DNA of 64,000 nt from Burkholderiales bacterium (lineage in GTDB: Bacteria > Pseudomonadota > Gammaproteobacteria > Burkholderiales > Burkholderiaceae_C), in assembly GCA_029268225.1 (NCBI GenBank), contig JAJUGJ010000001.1, positions 124,001 to 188,000 on the forward strand. Reading direction: 5' to 3'. Each line of letters begins with the position of its first letter. Within the stretch, counting starts at the first letter, position 1. The position numbers and the translations under genes are program-made. A model generated the notes under the pieces. It did not search any database, had not been told where the DNA came from, and saw only the letters and a program-made list of their open reading frames with translations. Positions 40,388 through 49,498 of the stretch are shown one piece after another.

Positions 40388-42823
40388 ATGTTGTCGCACC
40401 CTTTCAGCCGTACCCGCCTGAGCACCGCTGTGCTGCTCTGTCTCCTGAATGTCCACGCGCAAGCGCAAGACGCTGCGCCTGCCCAGACGCCCTCCGCCGC
40501 CGGCGCCGACATGCCGACGATCGAAGTCAGTGCCAAGAAGACCGACGCGCGGGTGTACGACCGAGCCACCATCGACGCCGCACCAGAAGGCAACCGCGAC
40601 CTCACGTCTCTGATTGCCGACAACCCGGCCGTGCGCCTCAACCCCACCACTGCCAAGGCCGGCAACCGGGGCTCCCTGGCGCCGGAAGCCTTCTCGATCC
40701 ATGGCGAGAGTCCCTACCAGAATCAGTTCCTCATCGACGGCATCAGCGGCACCAACCTGATCAGCCCACAAGAGGACAACCTGAACCTGCAGATTGGCAA
40801 TGTGCCGGGATTCGCCCAGGCCTACAACATTGACACCGATCTGCTCGATGAAGTGGTCGTGTATGACAGCCTGGTCCCGATCGAGTTTGGCAAGTTCACC
40901 GGCGGCGTCATCGATGCGCGGATTCAAACGCCCACGGGCAACAACAGCTTCGCGGTCAAACGCAGTTTCAACAGCTCCAAACTCACCCAACAGCGCATCG
41001 CCGATCCCGACCGTGACAAGTGGGTCAACGGAGAGCCCGGCAAGTCGGCGGTCTGGCGCAAGCACTTCACGAGCGCTCACGCTGACCTGCGTGTCACCGA
41101 ACGCACGAATGCGCTGCTGGCCCTGTCACGTCGGGCGTCAGAGATCACCCGTCAGCAAATGAAGCTCGATGTCAGCCAACCTGGGTTGATCACCGGCAAC
41201 AACGCTTTCCTGACCTCACAGACGTCCACCGATCAGGTGGACAACGCCCTGCTGAAGTTGCACACCCAATGGAGCGCCCAGACCGAGAGCAGCGTGACCC
41301 TGAAGATGGCGGACCGGCGTGAGCAACTCGTTGACAACTTCTTTGCTGACACCGCCTGGACCAATCGCCAACAGGCTCAAGGTCTGGCTGGCGAGTGGAT
41401 CACCGCCGTCCCGGTGGGCCAACTGACCGTCAACCTCGCCCACGATCAGCTCGACAACTTGCGCGAGTCGGCATCCACGGAGTTTGTCACCCGTCAGTTC
41501 ACCAACCCACCGCCCGGAACCACGGCGCCCGCGCAATACACCTCTGGAGGCTTCGGCACCGAATCGCTGGACCAGGGACAAAGCACGGCCAAACTTCGAT
41601 TCGATGTGACGCCATTCCTCACGGGCCAGGTGCGTCACAAAGCCTACCTGGGTCTGGAAGCCCAGAACATCCGCGCCCAGTTCGACCGACCGCAAGACCT
41701 TCTCAGCTACAACTCACGCCTGAACCTGACCACGGGCGTGACGCAGGAGCGCTCCAAGAACCTCTACCTGGCAGGCTCCGTGCTCGCCAAGGTCAATACG
41801 ACGGCGCTGTATCTGGCCGACACCATGGACTGGGGCCGCGTGGACTGGACGCTGTCCGCTCGCGTCGATCAGGACGATTTCTTTGACAACACCAACGTCT
41901 CGCCCCGCACACGTTTGGGCTGGGACGTGTTCGGCAACGGCCAAACTCAGGTGCACACAGGATGGGGCCGTTACCACGGTGCCGACCTGCTGGGTTACGC
42001 GCTGGCAGAAGGCAAGAGCAAGCTGCGCATCAACCTGCTCAACAGCTCGGGCGGCCCGGGCACTGGTGCGGCCGCTGGTGAGCAGCACATGTTCCAGGAC
42101 GTGAAGACGCCCTACTCGGACGAAATCGCGCAGGGCGTGTCACAGAGACTGGGCGCGTACCTGTTGGGCAAGGTGTCATACGTCCAACGCGACAGCAGAG
42201 ACGGTCTGCGGCAAACAGGCACCGCCGCATCGGGCTACACGTACGTCAACGATGGTGAGGGGCACAACCAGACGCTCACCTTGACGCTGCAAAGCACCCA
42301 GCCCTGGCAAGCGTTGGCAGCCAAATGGCACGGGCAGGTCAGCTACAGCTGGCAGCACAACCGCCGCAACCATGATCCCAGCGCATCCTGGGAGAGTGAC
42401 CTGTACAACCCCGACGACATCGTCGAATTCAATGGTGCGCAAATTCAGTATCAGGATCTGCCACCCCGTGAATTCCACCAACCGCGTCGACTCAACCTGT
42501 CGCTCAACGGCGAATGGAAGCAGGCCGGCGTGCTATGGGGTAACCGCGTGACCTGGAACAGCAGTCGCGATGCGATCGCTTACATCGGCACCAGCAAAGG
42601 CATTGACCGCTACGCTTCCCGCAAACTGGACGCCTACTGGACGTGGGACACCAGCCTGACGTACCAGCCAGCCCGATTCAAGGGCGTGAGTGTGAACGTG
42701 GACGTGCTCAACGTGCTGAACACCATCCGGACGGTGGCGGTCACGAATCCAACGGCTGCCACCAACCGGAATGCCTACAGCACCGGGCGGGAGATCTGGC
42801 TGACCGTGGGCTACGTGTTCTGA
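40388..42823 (+). CDS. TonB-dependent outer-membrane receptor, Fur-regulated
   Basis: An 811-residue receptor: signal peptide (start MLSHPFSRTRLSTAVLL, cleaved near AQA), a TonB-box-like TIEVSAKK, a plug with FSIHGESPYQNQFLIDGISG and DLLDEVVVYDSLVPIEFGKF, and a barrel ending TVGYVF with the usual terminal aromatic. It belongs to a different receptor group from the tandem pair at 8848-12931. ATG 40388 begins the leader. The Fur box in its promoter makes uptake of a ferric chelate or haem the best guess. No siderophore or TonB-ExbBD genes are near. Confidence 0.88.
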   Translation: MLSHPFSRTRLSTAVLLCLLNVHAQAQDAAPAQTPSAAGADMPTIEVSAKKTDARVYDRATIDAAPEGNRDLTSLIADNPAVRLNPTTAKAGNRGSLAPEAFSIHGESPYQNQFLIDGISGTNLISPQEDNLNLQIGNVPGFAQAYNIDTDLLDEVVVYDSLVPIEFGKFTGGVIDARIQTPTGNNSFAVKRSFNSSKLTQQRIADPDRDKWVNGEPGKSAVWRKHFTSAHADLRVTERTNALLALSRRASEITRQQMKLDVSQPGLITGNNAFLTSQTSTDQVDNALLKLHTQWSAQTESSVTLKMADRREQLVDNFFADTAWTNRQQAQGLAGEWITAVPVGQLTVNLAHDQLDNLRESASTEFVTRQFTNPPPGTTAPAQYTSGGFGTESLDQGQSTAKLRFDVTPFLTGQVRHKAYLGLEAQNIRAQFDRPQDLLSYNSRLNLTTGVTQERSKNLYLAGSVLAKVNTTALYLADTMDWGRVDWTLSARVDQDDFFDNTNVSPRTRLGWDVFGNGQTQVHTGWGRYHGADLLGYALAEGKSKLRINLLNSSGGPGTGAAAGEQHMFQDVKTPYSDEIAQGVSQRLGAYLLGKVSYVQRDSRDGLRQTGTAASGYTYVNDGEGHNQTLTLTLQSTQPWQALAAKWHGQVSYSWQHNRRNHDPSASWESDLYNPDDIVEFNGAQIQYQDLPPREFHQPRRLNLSLNGEWKQAGVLWGNRVTWNSSRDAIAYIGTSKGIDRYASRKLDAYWTWDTSLTYQPARFKGVSVNVDVLNVLNTIRTVAVTNPTAATNRNAYSTGREIWLTVGYVF

Positions 42824-42861
42824 CCGACGCAGCCGCGGCAGGAGCGCACAGTCAATTGCGC

Positions 42862-44757
42862 TCAGGCAGCCAGGGCTGCGCGGCGTTCGCGCACGGCCTG
42901 CTCAATCCCCTCGGCATCCAGCCCGCACAGCGCGAGCAACTTGGCCGGATCGCCGTGCTCGACGAACTCGTCGGGCAGACCCAGCATCATCAAGGGCGTG
43001 TTCACGCCCGCCGCCGACAAGGCCTCGGCGACCGCACTGCCCGCGCCACCCTGCACACAGCCTTCTTCCACCGTCACCAACAGGTCGTGGCTGCCCGCCA
43101 TCTCCAGCAACAGTTCGGTGTCGAGGGGCTTGACGAAGCGCATGTTGACCACGGTGGCGTCCAGCGCCTCGCCGGCCTGCAGCGCCGGGTAGAGCAAGGT
43201 GCCAAAGGCCAGGATGGCGACGCGCTTGCCAGCCACCGGCGCGTGCACCTGACGGCGCACCTCGGCCTTGCCCCAGGGCAGCGGTGTGAGGTCGGTCGGC
43301 ACCGGCACCCCGGCGCCTGCGCCACGCGGGTAGCGCACGCACACCGGGTGGTTTTGCGCGTGCGCGGCGCTCAAGGCCTGACGGCATTCGGCCTCATCGG
43401 CCGGCGCGATCATGCTCATGTTCGGGATGCAGCGCACGAAGGCGATGTCGAAGGCGCCCATGTGGGTCGCACCATCGGCGCCGACGATGCCGGCGCGGTC
43501 GAGCGCGAACACCATGGGCAGGTTCTGCAGCGCCACGTCGTGGATCATCTGGTCGTAGCCACGCTGCAGGAAGGTGGAGTAGATCGCCACCACGGGCTTG
43601 AGCCCCTCGCAGGCCAGCCCCGCGGCGAAGGTCACCGCGTGCTGCTCGGCAATACCCACGTCGAAGTAGCGCGAGGGGAACTTCTTGTGGAACTCGACCA
43701 TGCCCGAGCCCTCGCGCATCGCCGGGGTGATGGCCACCAGACGCGGATCGTGAGCAGCCATGTCGCACAGCCACTGGCCGAACACCTGCGTGAACGTAGG
43801 CTTGGGCGGTGTGGCGGGGGCGGCTTTCACCAGGCCCACGGCCGGGTCGAACTTGCCGGGGCCGTGGTAGGCAATCGGGTCGGCTTCGGCCAGCTTGTAG
43901 CCGTAGCCCTTCTTGGTCACCACGTGCAGGAACTGCGGGCCACCGCGGTCACGCAGGTTCTCCAACGTCGGGATCAGCGAGTCCAGGTCATGGCCGTCAA
44001 TGGGGCCGACGTAGTTGAAGCCGAACTCCTCGAAGATGGTGGCGGGCACCACCATGCCCTTGGCGTGCACTTCCAGCTTCTTGGCCAGCTCGAACAGCGG
44101 CGGCGCGTGGCGCAGCACCTCTTTGGCGCTTTCGCGGGCGGCGGCGTAAAAGCGCCCGGACATCAGGCGGGCCAGATGGCGGTTGAGCGCGCCCACCGGC
44201 GGCGAGATCGACATGTCGTTGTCGTTGAGCACCACCAGCATGTCGGGCATCTTGCCGTCGTGCGGCACGCCCGCGTTGTTCATGGCCTCGAAAGCCATGC
44301 CGGCGGTCATCGCGCCGTCGCCAATGATGGCGACCGACTTGCGCTTCTCGCCCTTGAGCTGTGCGCCCAGGGCCATGCCCAGCGCCGCCGAAATCGAGGT
44401 GGACGAGTGCGCGGTGCCGAAGGTGTCGTACACGCTCTCGTCGCGACGCGGGAAGCCGCTCATGCCGCCGTACTGGCGCAGGGACGGCATGCGGTCACGG
44501 CGACCGGTCAGGATCTTGTGCGGATAAGTCTGGTGCCCCACGTCCCACACCAGGCGGTCATCGGGCGTGTGAAACACGTAATGCAACGCGATGGTGAGCT
44601 CGACCGTGCCCAGGTTGGACGACAGGTGTCCGCCCGTCCGGGAAACGCTGTGCAGCAGAAAGTCCCGCAGTTCGTGGGCCAGTTGCTTCAACTCGGAACG
44701 AGACAGGTGCCGGATGTCGGCGGGCTGGTCGATCCTGGACAGCAGGGGGTAGCTCAT
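42862..44757 (-). CDS. dxs: 1-Deoxy-D-xylulose-5-phosphate synthase
   Basis: First enzyme of the MEP isoprenoid pathway, joining pyruvate and glyceraldehyde-3-phosphate with thiamine diphosphate. The 631-residue protein shows [21 protein letters not shown] near residue 50, the TPP-binding [19 protein letters not shown], and transketolase-type C-terminal parts ([26 protein letters not shown]). ATG 44757 gives [18 protein letters not shown], a standard start; the much longer open frame upstream overlaps ispA and is an artefact. It is third in the xseB-ispA-dxs operon, 35 bases after ispA. Confidence 0.97.
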   Translation of the reverse strand: MSYPLLSRIDQPADIRHLSRSELKQLAHELRDFLLHSVSRTGGHLSSNLGTVELTIALHYVFHTPDDRLVWDVGHQTYPHKILTGRRDRMPSLRQYGGMSGFPRRDESVYDTFGTAHSSTSISAALGMALGAQLKGEKRKSVAIIGDGAMTAGMAFEAMNNAGVPHDGKMPDMLVVLNDNDMSISPPVGALNRHLARLMSGRFYAAARESAKEVLRHAPPLFELAKKLEVHAKGMVVPATIFEEFGFNYVGPIDGHDLDSLIPTLENLRDRGGPQFLHVVTKKGYGYKLAEADPIAYHGPGKFDPAVGLVKAAPATPPKPTFTQVFGQWLCDMAAHDPRLVAITPAMREGSGMVEFHKKFPSRYFDVGIAEQHAVTFAAGLACEGLKPVVAIYSTFLQRGYDQMIHDVALQNLPMVFALDRAGIVGADGATHMGAFDIAFVRCIPNMSMIAPADEAECRQALSAAHAQNHPVCVRYPRGAGAGVPVPTDLTPLPWGKAEVRRQVHAPVAGKRVAILAFGTLLYPALQAGEALDATVVNMRFVKPLDTELLLEMAGSHDLLVTVEEGCVQGGAGSAVAEALSAAGVNTPLMMLGLPDEFVEHGDPAKLLALCGLDAEGIEQAVRERRAALAA

Positions 44758-44792
44758 GGTGTGCACATCCTCGGGGGATTGTTCGGTGTGTG

Positions 44793-45719
44793 TCAGTGGT
44801 CGCGATGGACGATGCGCTCGGCCAGGCCACGCAGCGGGGCCGTGGCGGCGTCGCCCAGCCCACTGCGCTGGAGCGCCGCCCGGGCTTCGCTCAGCAAGGC
44901 GCCCGCTTCCTGGCGCGCGCCTTCGAGCCCGAGCAGACGGACATAGGTCGGCTTGTTGGCATCGGCATCCTTGCCCGCCGTCTTGCCCAGGGTCTCCGAG
45001 CCCTGGGTCTCGTCCAGCACGTCGTCCACGATCTGAAAGGCCAGACCGATGGCGTGCCCGTAGTCCGTCAACGCCTGCCAAGTGGGGCTGTCCGCCGCCA
45101 CACCGCCACAGGCCGCCCCCATCTGCACGCTGGCCCGCAACAAGGCGCCGGTCTTGCGCTGATGCATGTCGCGCAAGGTGGCCTCGTCCAGCGACTGACC
45201 GACATTGGCCAGGTCAATCGCCTGGCCGCCGGCCATGCCGGACTGCCCCGAAGCACGGGCCAGCAGGCGCACCAAACGGGCTTGCAGCGCTGGGGACACG
45301 CCAGCACCCTCGCCTTCATCGGGCGTCAAGACTTCGAAGGCCAGGGCCTGCATGGCATCGCCGGCCAACATGGCCTGTGCCTCGCCATACTTCACGTGCA
45401 CGGTCGGTTTGCCACGACGGAGCACGTCGTTGTCCATGCAGGGCATGTCGTCGTGCACCAGCGAGTAGGCGTGGATCAACTCGACCGCCGCGGCCGCGCG
45501 CAAGGCGGCTTCGCCTCCCCCCGCGTCCGCCGATGCACCGGTGGCCTCGGCCGCCGCTTGCACCAGCAGGGCACGCAGGCGCTTGCCGCCATCGAGCACA
45601 CCGTAACGCATGGCCTCGCCCAGGCCTGCGGGTGCCGACGCAGGCACCCAATCCGACAAGGCCGACTCGACACGGGCCAGCACGGCGTCCGACCACGACT
45701 GGAAATCCATCGGGGTCAT
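44793..45719 (-). CDS. ispA: Farnesyl/geranylgeranyl-type polyprenyl diphosphate synthase
   Basis: A 308-residue chain-elongating prenyl synthase making farnesyl diphosphate for quinones and undecaprenol. Both aspartate-rich motifs are present: [11 protein letters not shown] near residue 100 and [13 protein letters not shown] near residue 230, with GGKRLRALL for the diphosphate of IPP. ATG 45719 overlaps the xseB stop (ATGA). A second ATG three codons later (45710) is also possible. Genetic order xseB-ispA-dxs is a classic operon. Confidence 0.96.
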   Translation of the reverse strand: MTPMDFQSWSDAVLARVESALSDWVPASAPAGLGEAMRYGVLDGGKRLRALLVQAAAEATGASADAGGGEAALRAAAAVELIHAYSLVHDDMPCMDNDVLRRGKPTVHVKYGEAQAMLAGDAMQALAFEVLTPDEGEGAGVSPALQARLVRLLARASGQSGMAGGQAIDLANVGQSLDEATLRDMHQRKTGALLRASVQMGAACGGVAADSPTWQALTDYGHAIGLAFQIVDDVLDETQGSETLGKTAGKDADANKPTYVRLLGLEGARQEAGALLSEARAALQRSGLGDAATAPLRGLAERIVHRDH

Positions 45720-45970
45720 GCCGCGTTCCAGGACTTGAGTTGGCCGTCTTCCAACACCTTGACCTGCTCCTCCACCGCCTGCAGGCGGCCACGGCAGAAC
45801 TTCAACAGCTCGGCACCACGCTGGTAGCTGCTCAACAACTGCTCCAGCGGCAAGGCCCCCGACTCCATCTGCTCCACAAGTTGCTCCAGCTCGGCCAGAG
45901 CAGCTTCGTAGGAGGGTGGCAGAGATGGCACTGCCGCGGCGGTGCTGGATGTCGAAGAAGATCTGGCCAT
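45716..45970 (-). CDS. xseB: Exodeoxyribonuclease VII small subunit
   Basis: An 84-residue helical protein with the XseB core [18 protein letters not shown] and [16 protein letters not shown]. It partners XseA in degrading single-stranded DNA. The N-terminal 17 residues are a low-complexity Ser/Ala-rich tail. It is the first gene of xseB-ispA-dxs and overlaps ispA by four bases. Confidence 0.94.
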   Translation of the reverse strand: MARSSSTSSTAAAVPSLPPSYEAALAELEQLVEQMESGALPLEQLLSSYQRGAELLKFCRGRLQAVEEQVKVLEDGQLKSWNAA

Positions 45971-46168
45971 GAACTTGCCTGTGGGTGCCGGTTAGGGGCA
46001 AACGCGTATTCTATTTCGGACGTGCGGATCCGCTCCGCCAATCCTGCACAGGACCTCAGGCCTTTGCCCCACATCGGGGGGCCGCACGCGCGCGCCAGAT
46101 CTACACGGTGTTTGACCTCCCTCAGGGTGCGGGCATTGCATGCCGCCCCCGGAAAACCCCCTAACGGG

Positions 46169-46174
46169 TACAAT
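46169..46174 (+). promoter_or_regulatory. Candidate -10 box ahead of structured leader
   Basis: TACAAT at 46169-46174 is the only good vegetative -10 hexamer in the 397-base gap before the Rieske oxygenase gene. A start near 46181 would place all three hairpins described next within the transcript. No matching -35 box is visible at the right spacing, so this is tentative. Confidence 0.35.
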
Positions 46175-46201
46175 CGCCCCCTCCCCGACACCCGACCTGT
46201 T

Positions 46202-46332
46202 GTCCTGCCAACGCCGTTGTCAGCAGGACCAGCTTCATTTTGGCTGACAGGACGGCTTCGCGGACCTTTCGCCCCCTGGCCTCGCCAGGGATGTTTCAAG
46301 CCTCGGATCGCCTTTGTTTGCCGGCACCGAGG
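46202..46332 (+). ncRNA. Structured leader or small RNA of unknown class
   Basis: Three consecutive inverted repeats: GTCCTGC (46202) with GCAGGAC (46223-46229), enclosing CAACG/CGTTG; CCCTGGC with GCCAGGG over a three-base loop (46274-46290); and CCTCGG (46301) with CCGAGG (46327-46332). CAGGAC occurs again at 46248-46253 and could compete for the first arm. I do not recognise the fold. It may be the 5' leader of the Rieske gene at 46368 or a separate small RNA. Confidence 0.4.
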
Positions 46333-46367
46333 TGGGTTGACATTGGTTTTTGGAGATCCTGGGGATC

Positions 46368-47492
46368 ATGTCTGACCTGAGTCCTGCGCTCAACGCCCTT
46401 CACCGCAGCCGCACGCAGCTGCCCGTGTCCGTCTATTTCGACGAATCACTGTACAAGGAGGAGCTTGCACGCATCTTTCAGTCCGGTCCTCGCTACCTGG
46501 GCCACGCCTTGAGCGTGCCCGAGGTGGGCGACTACTATGCACTGGCTCAGGAAGGCGAGGGCCGCGCGCTCGTGCGCACGCCCGAAGGCATCGAGCTGAT
46601 CTCCAATGTGTGCCGCCATCGTCAGGCGGTCATGCTCAAGGGCCGCGGCAACAGCCGGCACAACATCGTGTGCCCGCTGCACCGCTGGACCTACAGCCAC
46701 AAGGGCGAGCTGATCGGTGCCCCGCACTTCGACCACGACCCCTGCCTGAACCTGAACAACTACAAGATCCGCAACTGGAACGGCCTGCTGTTCGAGGACA
46801 ACGGGCGTGACATCGCCGCCGACCTCGCCGGCATCGATGCCCGCTTCAAACCCGGCGGCGATCTGGACTTCAGCGGTTTCGTGCTCGACCGCGTCGAGTT
46901 GCACGAGTGCAACTACAACTGGAAGACCTTCATCGAGGTCTACCTGGAGGACTACCACGTCGGCCCCTTCCACCCCGGACTGGGCAACTTCGTGACCTGC
47001 GACGACCTGCGCTGGGACATGGCCAAGGAGTACTCGGTGCAAACCGTGGGCGTGGCCAGCACCTTCGATAAGCCAGGCTCGGACGTCTACAAGAAGTGGC
47101 ACGACGTGGTCATGCGCTACCGCAACGGCGAAAAGCCCACGCAAGGCGCCGTGTGGCTGACCTACTACCCCACGATGATGGTGGAGTGGTATCCGCACGT
47201 GCTGGTCGTGTCGAACATGTACCCGCAAGGCCCACAGAAGACCCTCAACGTGGTGGAGTTCTACTACCCCGAAGAGATCGCGGCCTTCGAGCGCGAGTTC
47301 GTCGAAGCCCAGCAGGCCGCCTACATGGAGACCTGCATCGAGGACGACGAGATCGCCGAGCGCATGGACGCCGGCCGCAAGGCCCTGATGGAGCGTGGCG
47401 ACAACGAAGTCGGCCCCTATCAGAGCCCGATGGAAGACGGCATGCAACACTTCCACGAGTGGTACCGCCGCGCGATGGACTTCAAGGACTGA
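46368..47492 (+). CDS. Rieske non-haem-iron oxygenase, catalytic (alpha) subunit
   Basis: A 374-residue ring-hydroxylating-type oxygenase. The Rieske [2Fe-2S] ligands are Cys82-x-His84 and Cys102-x-x-His105 (NVCRHRQAVML; NIVCPLHRWTYS). The catalytic domain has EDYHVGPFHPGL, with His197 and His202 as mononuclear-iron ligands. There is no beta subunit, ferredoxin or reductase gene nearby, so it is probably a single-component-type oxygenase using general electron carriers. Substrate is unknown. ATG 46368 starts the conserved region; an ATG six codons earlier lies in the leader. An intrinsic terminator follows. Confidence 0.88.
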   Translation: MSDLSPALNALHRSRTQLPVSVYFDESLYKEELARIFQSGPRYLGHALSVPEVGDYYALAQEGEGRALVRTPEGIELISNVCRHRQAVMLKGRGNSRHNIVCPLHRWTYSHKGELIGAPHFDHDPCLNLNNYKIRNWNGLLFEDNGRDIAADLAGIDARFKPGGDLDFSGFVLDRVELHECNYNWKTFIEVYLEDYHVGPFHPGLGNFVTCDDLRWDMAKEYSVQTVGVASTFDKPGSDVYKKWHDVVMRYRNGEKPTQGAVWLTYYPTMMVEWYPHVLVVSNMYPQGPQKTLNVVEFYYPEEIAAFEREFVEAQQAAYMETCIEDDEIAERMDAGRKALMERGDNEVGPYQSPMEDGMQHFHEWYRRAMDFKD

Positions 47493-47510
47493 AGCCTGCC
47501 GTACTGACCC

Positions 47511-47533
47511 AAGCCGCCTCCGGGCGGCTTTTT
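47511..47533 (+). terminator. Intrinsic terminator after Rieske oxygenase gene
   Basis: AAGCCGCC and GGCGGCTT form a perfect eight-pair stem over a TCCG tetraloop, followed by a run of five T residues (47529-47533). It begins 19 bases after the stop codon. The next start codon is only 12 bases beyond it. Confidence 0.9.
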
Positions 47534-47544
47534 CCTGCCTTCCG

Positions 47545-48474
47545 ATGTCCTCACGCGCCTCCCCCTACGTCCAGATGGTTCTGGCCACCCTGCTGTTTGC
47601 GGGCATGGGGGTGTGCGTGAAGTTTGCCTCTCACGACTTCGGCACCGCCGCCGTCGTGAGCGCGCGCGGCACGGTGGGTGCCGTGATCATGCTGATCGTG
47701 GCACGGGCCACCGCCACGAGCCTGTACACCCGCGTGCCCGTGCTGCATGTCAAGCGCGGCCTCGCCGGCGTGTTCGCCCTGTCCATGTGGTTCTACAGCA
47801 TGGCGCATCTGCCGTTGGCCACCTCGGTCACGCTGAACTACATGTCCTCGGTGTGGATGGCCGTGTTCCTGCTGCTGCAGGCCGCTCTGCTGGGTGGACC
47901 ACGGGTCGATCGACGCCTGATCGTGGCCATCGCGGTGGGTTTCGCGGGCGTGGCCTTGGTGCTGCATCCCACCTTGAACCAAGACCAGATCTGGGCAGGC
48001 CTCATTGGTCTGACCTCAGGCATGTTGTCGGCCATGGCCTACCTCCAGGTCACCGCCCTGGGGCGCGCGGGTGAGCCGGAGGTCCGCGTGGTGTTTTACT
48101 TCTCCCTGATGGGCTCCGTGCTGGGGGCCTTGTTCTGGCTGCTGCCCGGGCAGCTCAATCCAACCCCCGTGGCCGACATCCCTCTGCGCTCCTGGCTGGC
48201 CCTGTTCGGTGTGGGCGCCTTCGCCACCATCGCCCAGCTGCTGATGACACGCGCCTATGCACAGGGCAGCACCCTGGTCAACGCCAACTTGCAGTATCTG
48301 GGCATCGTGCACGCGGGCCTGCTGGGCACGGTGCTGTTTGGCGAAACGCTGGGGCTGGACGCGCTGCTGGGCATGGTGCTCATCGTGGGGTCGGGCATGG
48401 TCGCCGCACGGCTCAAGCCGGCCACCAAACCCGCCACGGCATCACCCGTCACCCACACAGCAGACAAGCCTTGA
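47545..48474 (+). CDS. EamA/DMT-family membrane transporter
   Basis: A 309-residue inner-membrane protein with ten predicted TM helices in two EamA repeats (first repeat starting VQMVLATLLFAGMGVCVKF; second with GLIGLTSGMLSAMAYLQVTALG). Members export amino acids, nucleosides or other small metabolites; the substrate cannot be read from sequence. ATG 47545 begins directly before TM1 and lacks a good ribosome site. It sits 12 bases after the terminator of the oxygenase gene, so it must depend on read-through or on a promoter inside that gene's 3' end. Confidence 0.85.
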   Translation: MSSRASPYVQMVLATLLFAGMGVCVKFASHDFGTAAVVSARGTVGAVIMLIVARATATSLYTRVPVLHVKRGLAGVFALSMWFYSMAHLPLATSVTLNYMSSVWMAVFLLLQAALLGGPRVDRRLIVAIAVGFAGVALVLHPTLNQDQIWAGLIGLTSGMLSAMAYLQVTALGRAGEPEVRVVFYFSLMGSVLGALFWLLPGQLNPTPVADIPLRSWLALFGVGAFATIAQLLMTRAYAQGSTLVNANLQYLGIVHAGLLGTVLFGETLGLDALLGMVLIVGSGMVAARLKPATKPATASPVTHTADKP

Positions 48475-48555
48475 CAGGCTGAGGGCCGCAACCCTCCCCG
48501 ACCTCCTGCCCCAGTGGTACCTCAACGCATGACGCGTCGCAGCACAGCAGAGTGC

Positions 48556-49419
48556 TCAGCGCTCCTCGTGGCCAGGGTGCACTTCTGAAGCCAGATCCGC
48601 ATGGGGCGCCACGTCGTGGGCATGCCCCGCATGCTCATGCTCATGCGCGCCGTGAAGGATGCTGACGATGCCCCCAATCAACAACAAGCCCGCACCCATC
48701 CACACGATCTGCATGACGGTGTCCCGCCCGCTCAAACGCTTTTGCAACTGCGGGATCAGGTCCGCCACGGCCACATACACGAAACTGCTGGCCGCCACCA
48801 CCATCATGTAGGGCAGGTATTCCTGCCACGGGCCGATCAGGAAATAACCCAACACCCCGCCGACCACAGCGGCGAGACCAGACACGGCGTTGTAGGCGAG
48901 TGCCCGCATCCGCGAGAACCCAGCGTTGATCAACACGATGTAGTCCCCCACCTCCTGCGGGATCTCATGCGCGATGATGGCCAGAGCGGTGACGATGCCC
49001 AGGTTCGGGTCGGCCAAAAAGGCCGCTGCGATCAGAACCCCGTCGCAGAAATTGTGGATGCTGTCGCCCACCAGCACACTCCAGCCACCGCGCCCGGCCT
49101 GCTCGGCATCGAAGCCGTGGTGGTGGTCGTGGTGATCATGCTCGTGGTGATGCCCGTGCCGGTACAACTCGGCCTTCTCCAGCAGGAAAAAGAACAGCAA
49201 GCCGCCCAACAAAGTGAGAAACAATGCCTGCGGAGGCTCACCGGAACCGAAGGCCTCAGGCAGCACGTGCAACAAGGCCGTTCCCAACAACACACCGGTT
49301 GAGAGGCTCACCAGGTGACGAACGATCAAACCCAGCAAAGGCGCCGACAGGGCCGCAGCCAGCAGCACCGAAATCAGACCACCCAAAAACGTGGCAGCCA
49401 CGATGAAAATCAAAGTCAT
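48556..49419 (-). CDS. ZIP-family divalent-metal transporter
   Basis: A 287-residue inner-membrane ZIP protein for uptake (or in some relatives release) of zinc or iron. The metal-path motifs are DSIHNFCDGVLIA in TM4 and HEIPQEVGDY in TM5. A histidine-rich loop (RHGHHHEHDHHDHHHG) lies between TM3 and TM4, and the last 40 residues are also His-rich. It stands alone, convergent with the EamA gene and divergent from ppx across 79 bases. Substrate is uncertain. Confidence 0.9.
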   Translation of the reverse strand: MTLIFIVAATFLGGLISVLLAAALSAPLLGLIVRHLVSLSTGVLLGTALLHVLPEAFGSGEPPQALFLTLLGGLLFFFLLEKAELYRHGHHHEHDHHDHHHGFDAEQAGRGGWSVLVGDSIHNFCDGVLIAAAFLADPNLGIVTALAIIAHEIPQEVGDYIVLINAGFSRMRALAYNAVSGLAAVVGGVLGYFLIGPWQEYLPYMMVVAASSFVYVAVADLIPQLQKRLSGRDTVMQIVWMGAGLLLIGGIVSILHGAHEHEHAGHAHDVAPHADLASEVHPGHEER

Positions 49420-49498
49420 CGAGACATCTTAGCAATGCTGTCAACAGGCTTTGATGCACTGCAGCGATCCACACGGCAAAGCAGCGACAATATCGCTC

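Noticed and set aside
44758..45081. N-terminal extension of dxs by 108 codons
   Set aside because: It overlaps ispA on the same strand in another frame and lacks family sequence; the standard Dxs start is at 44757.
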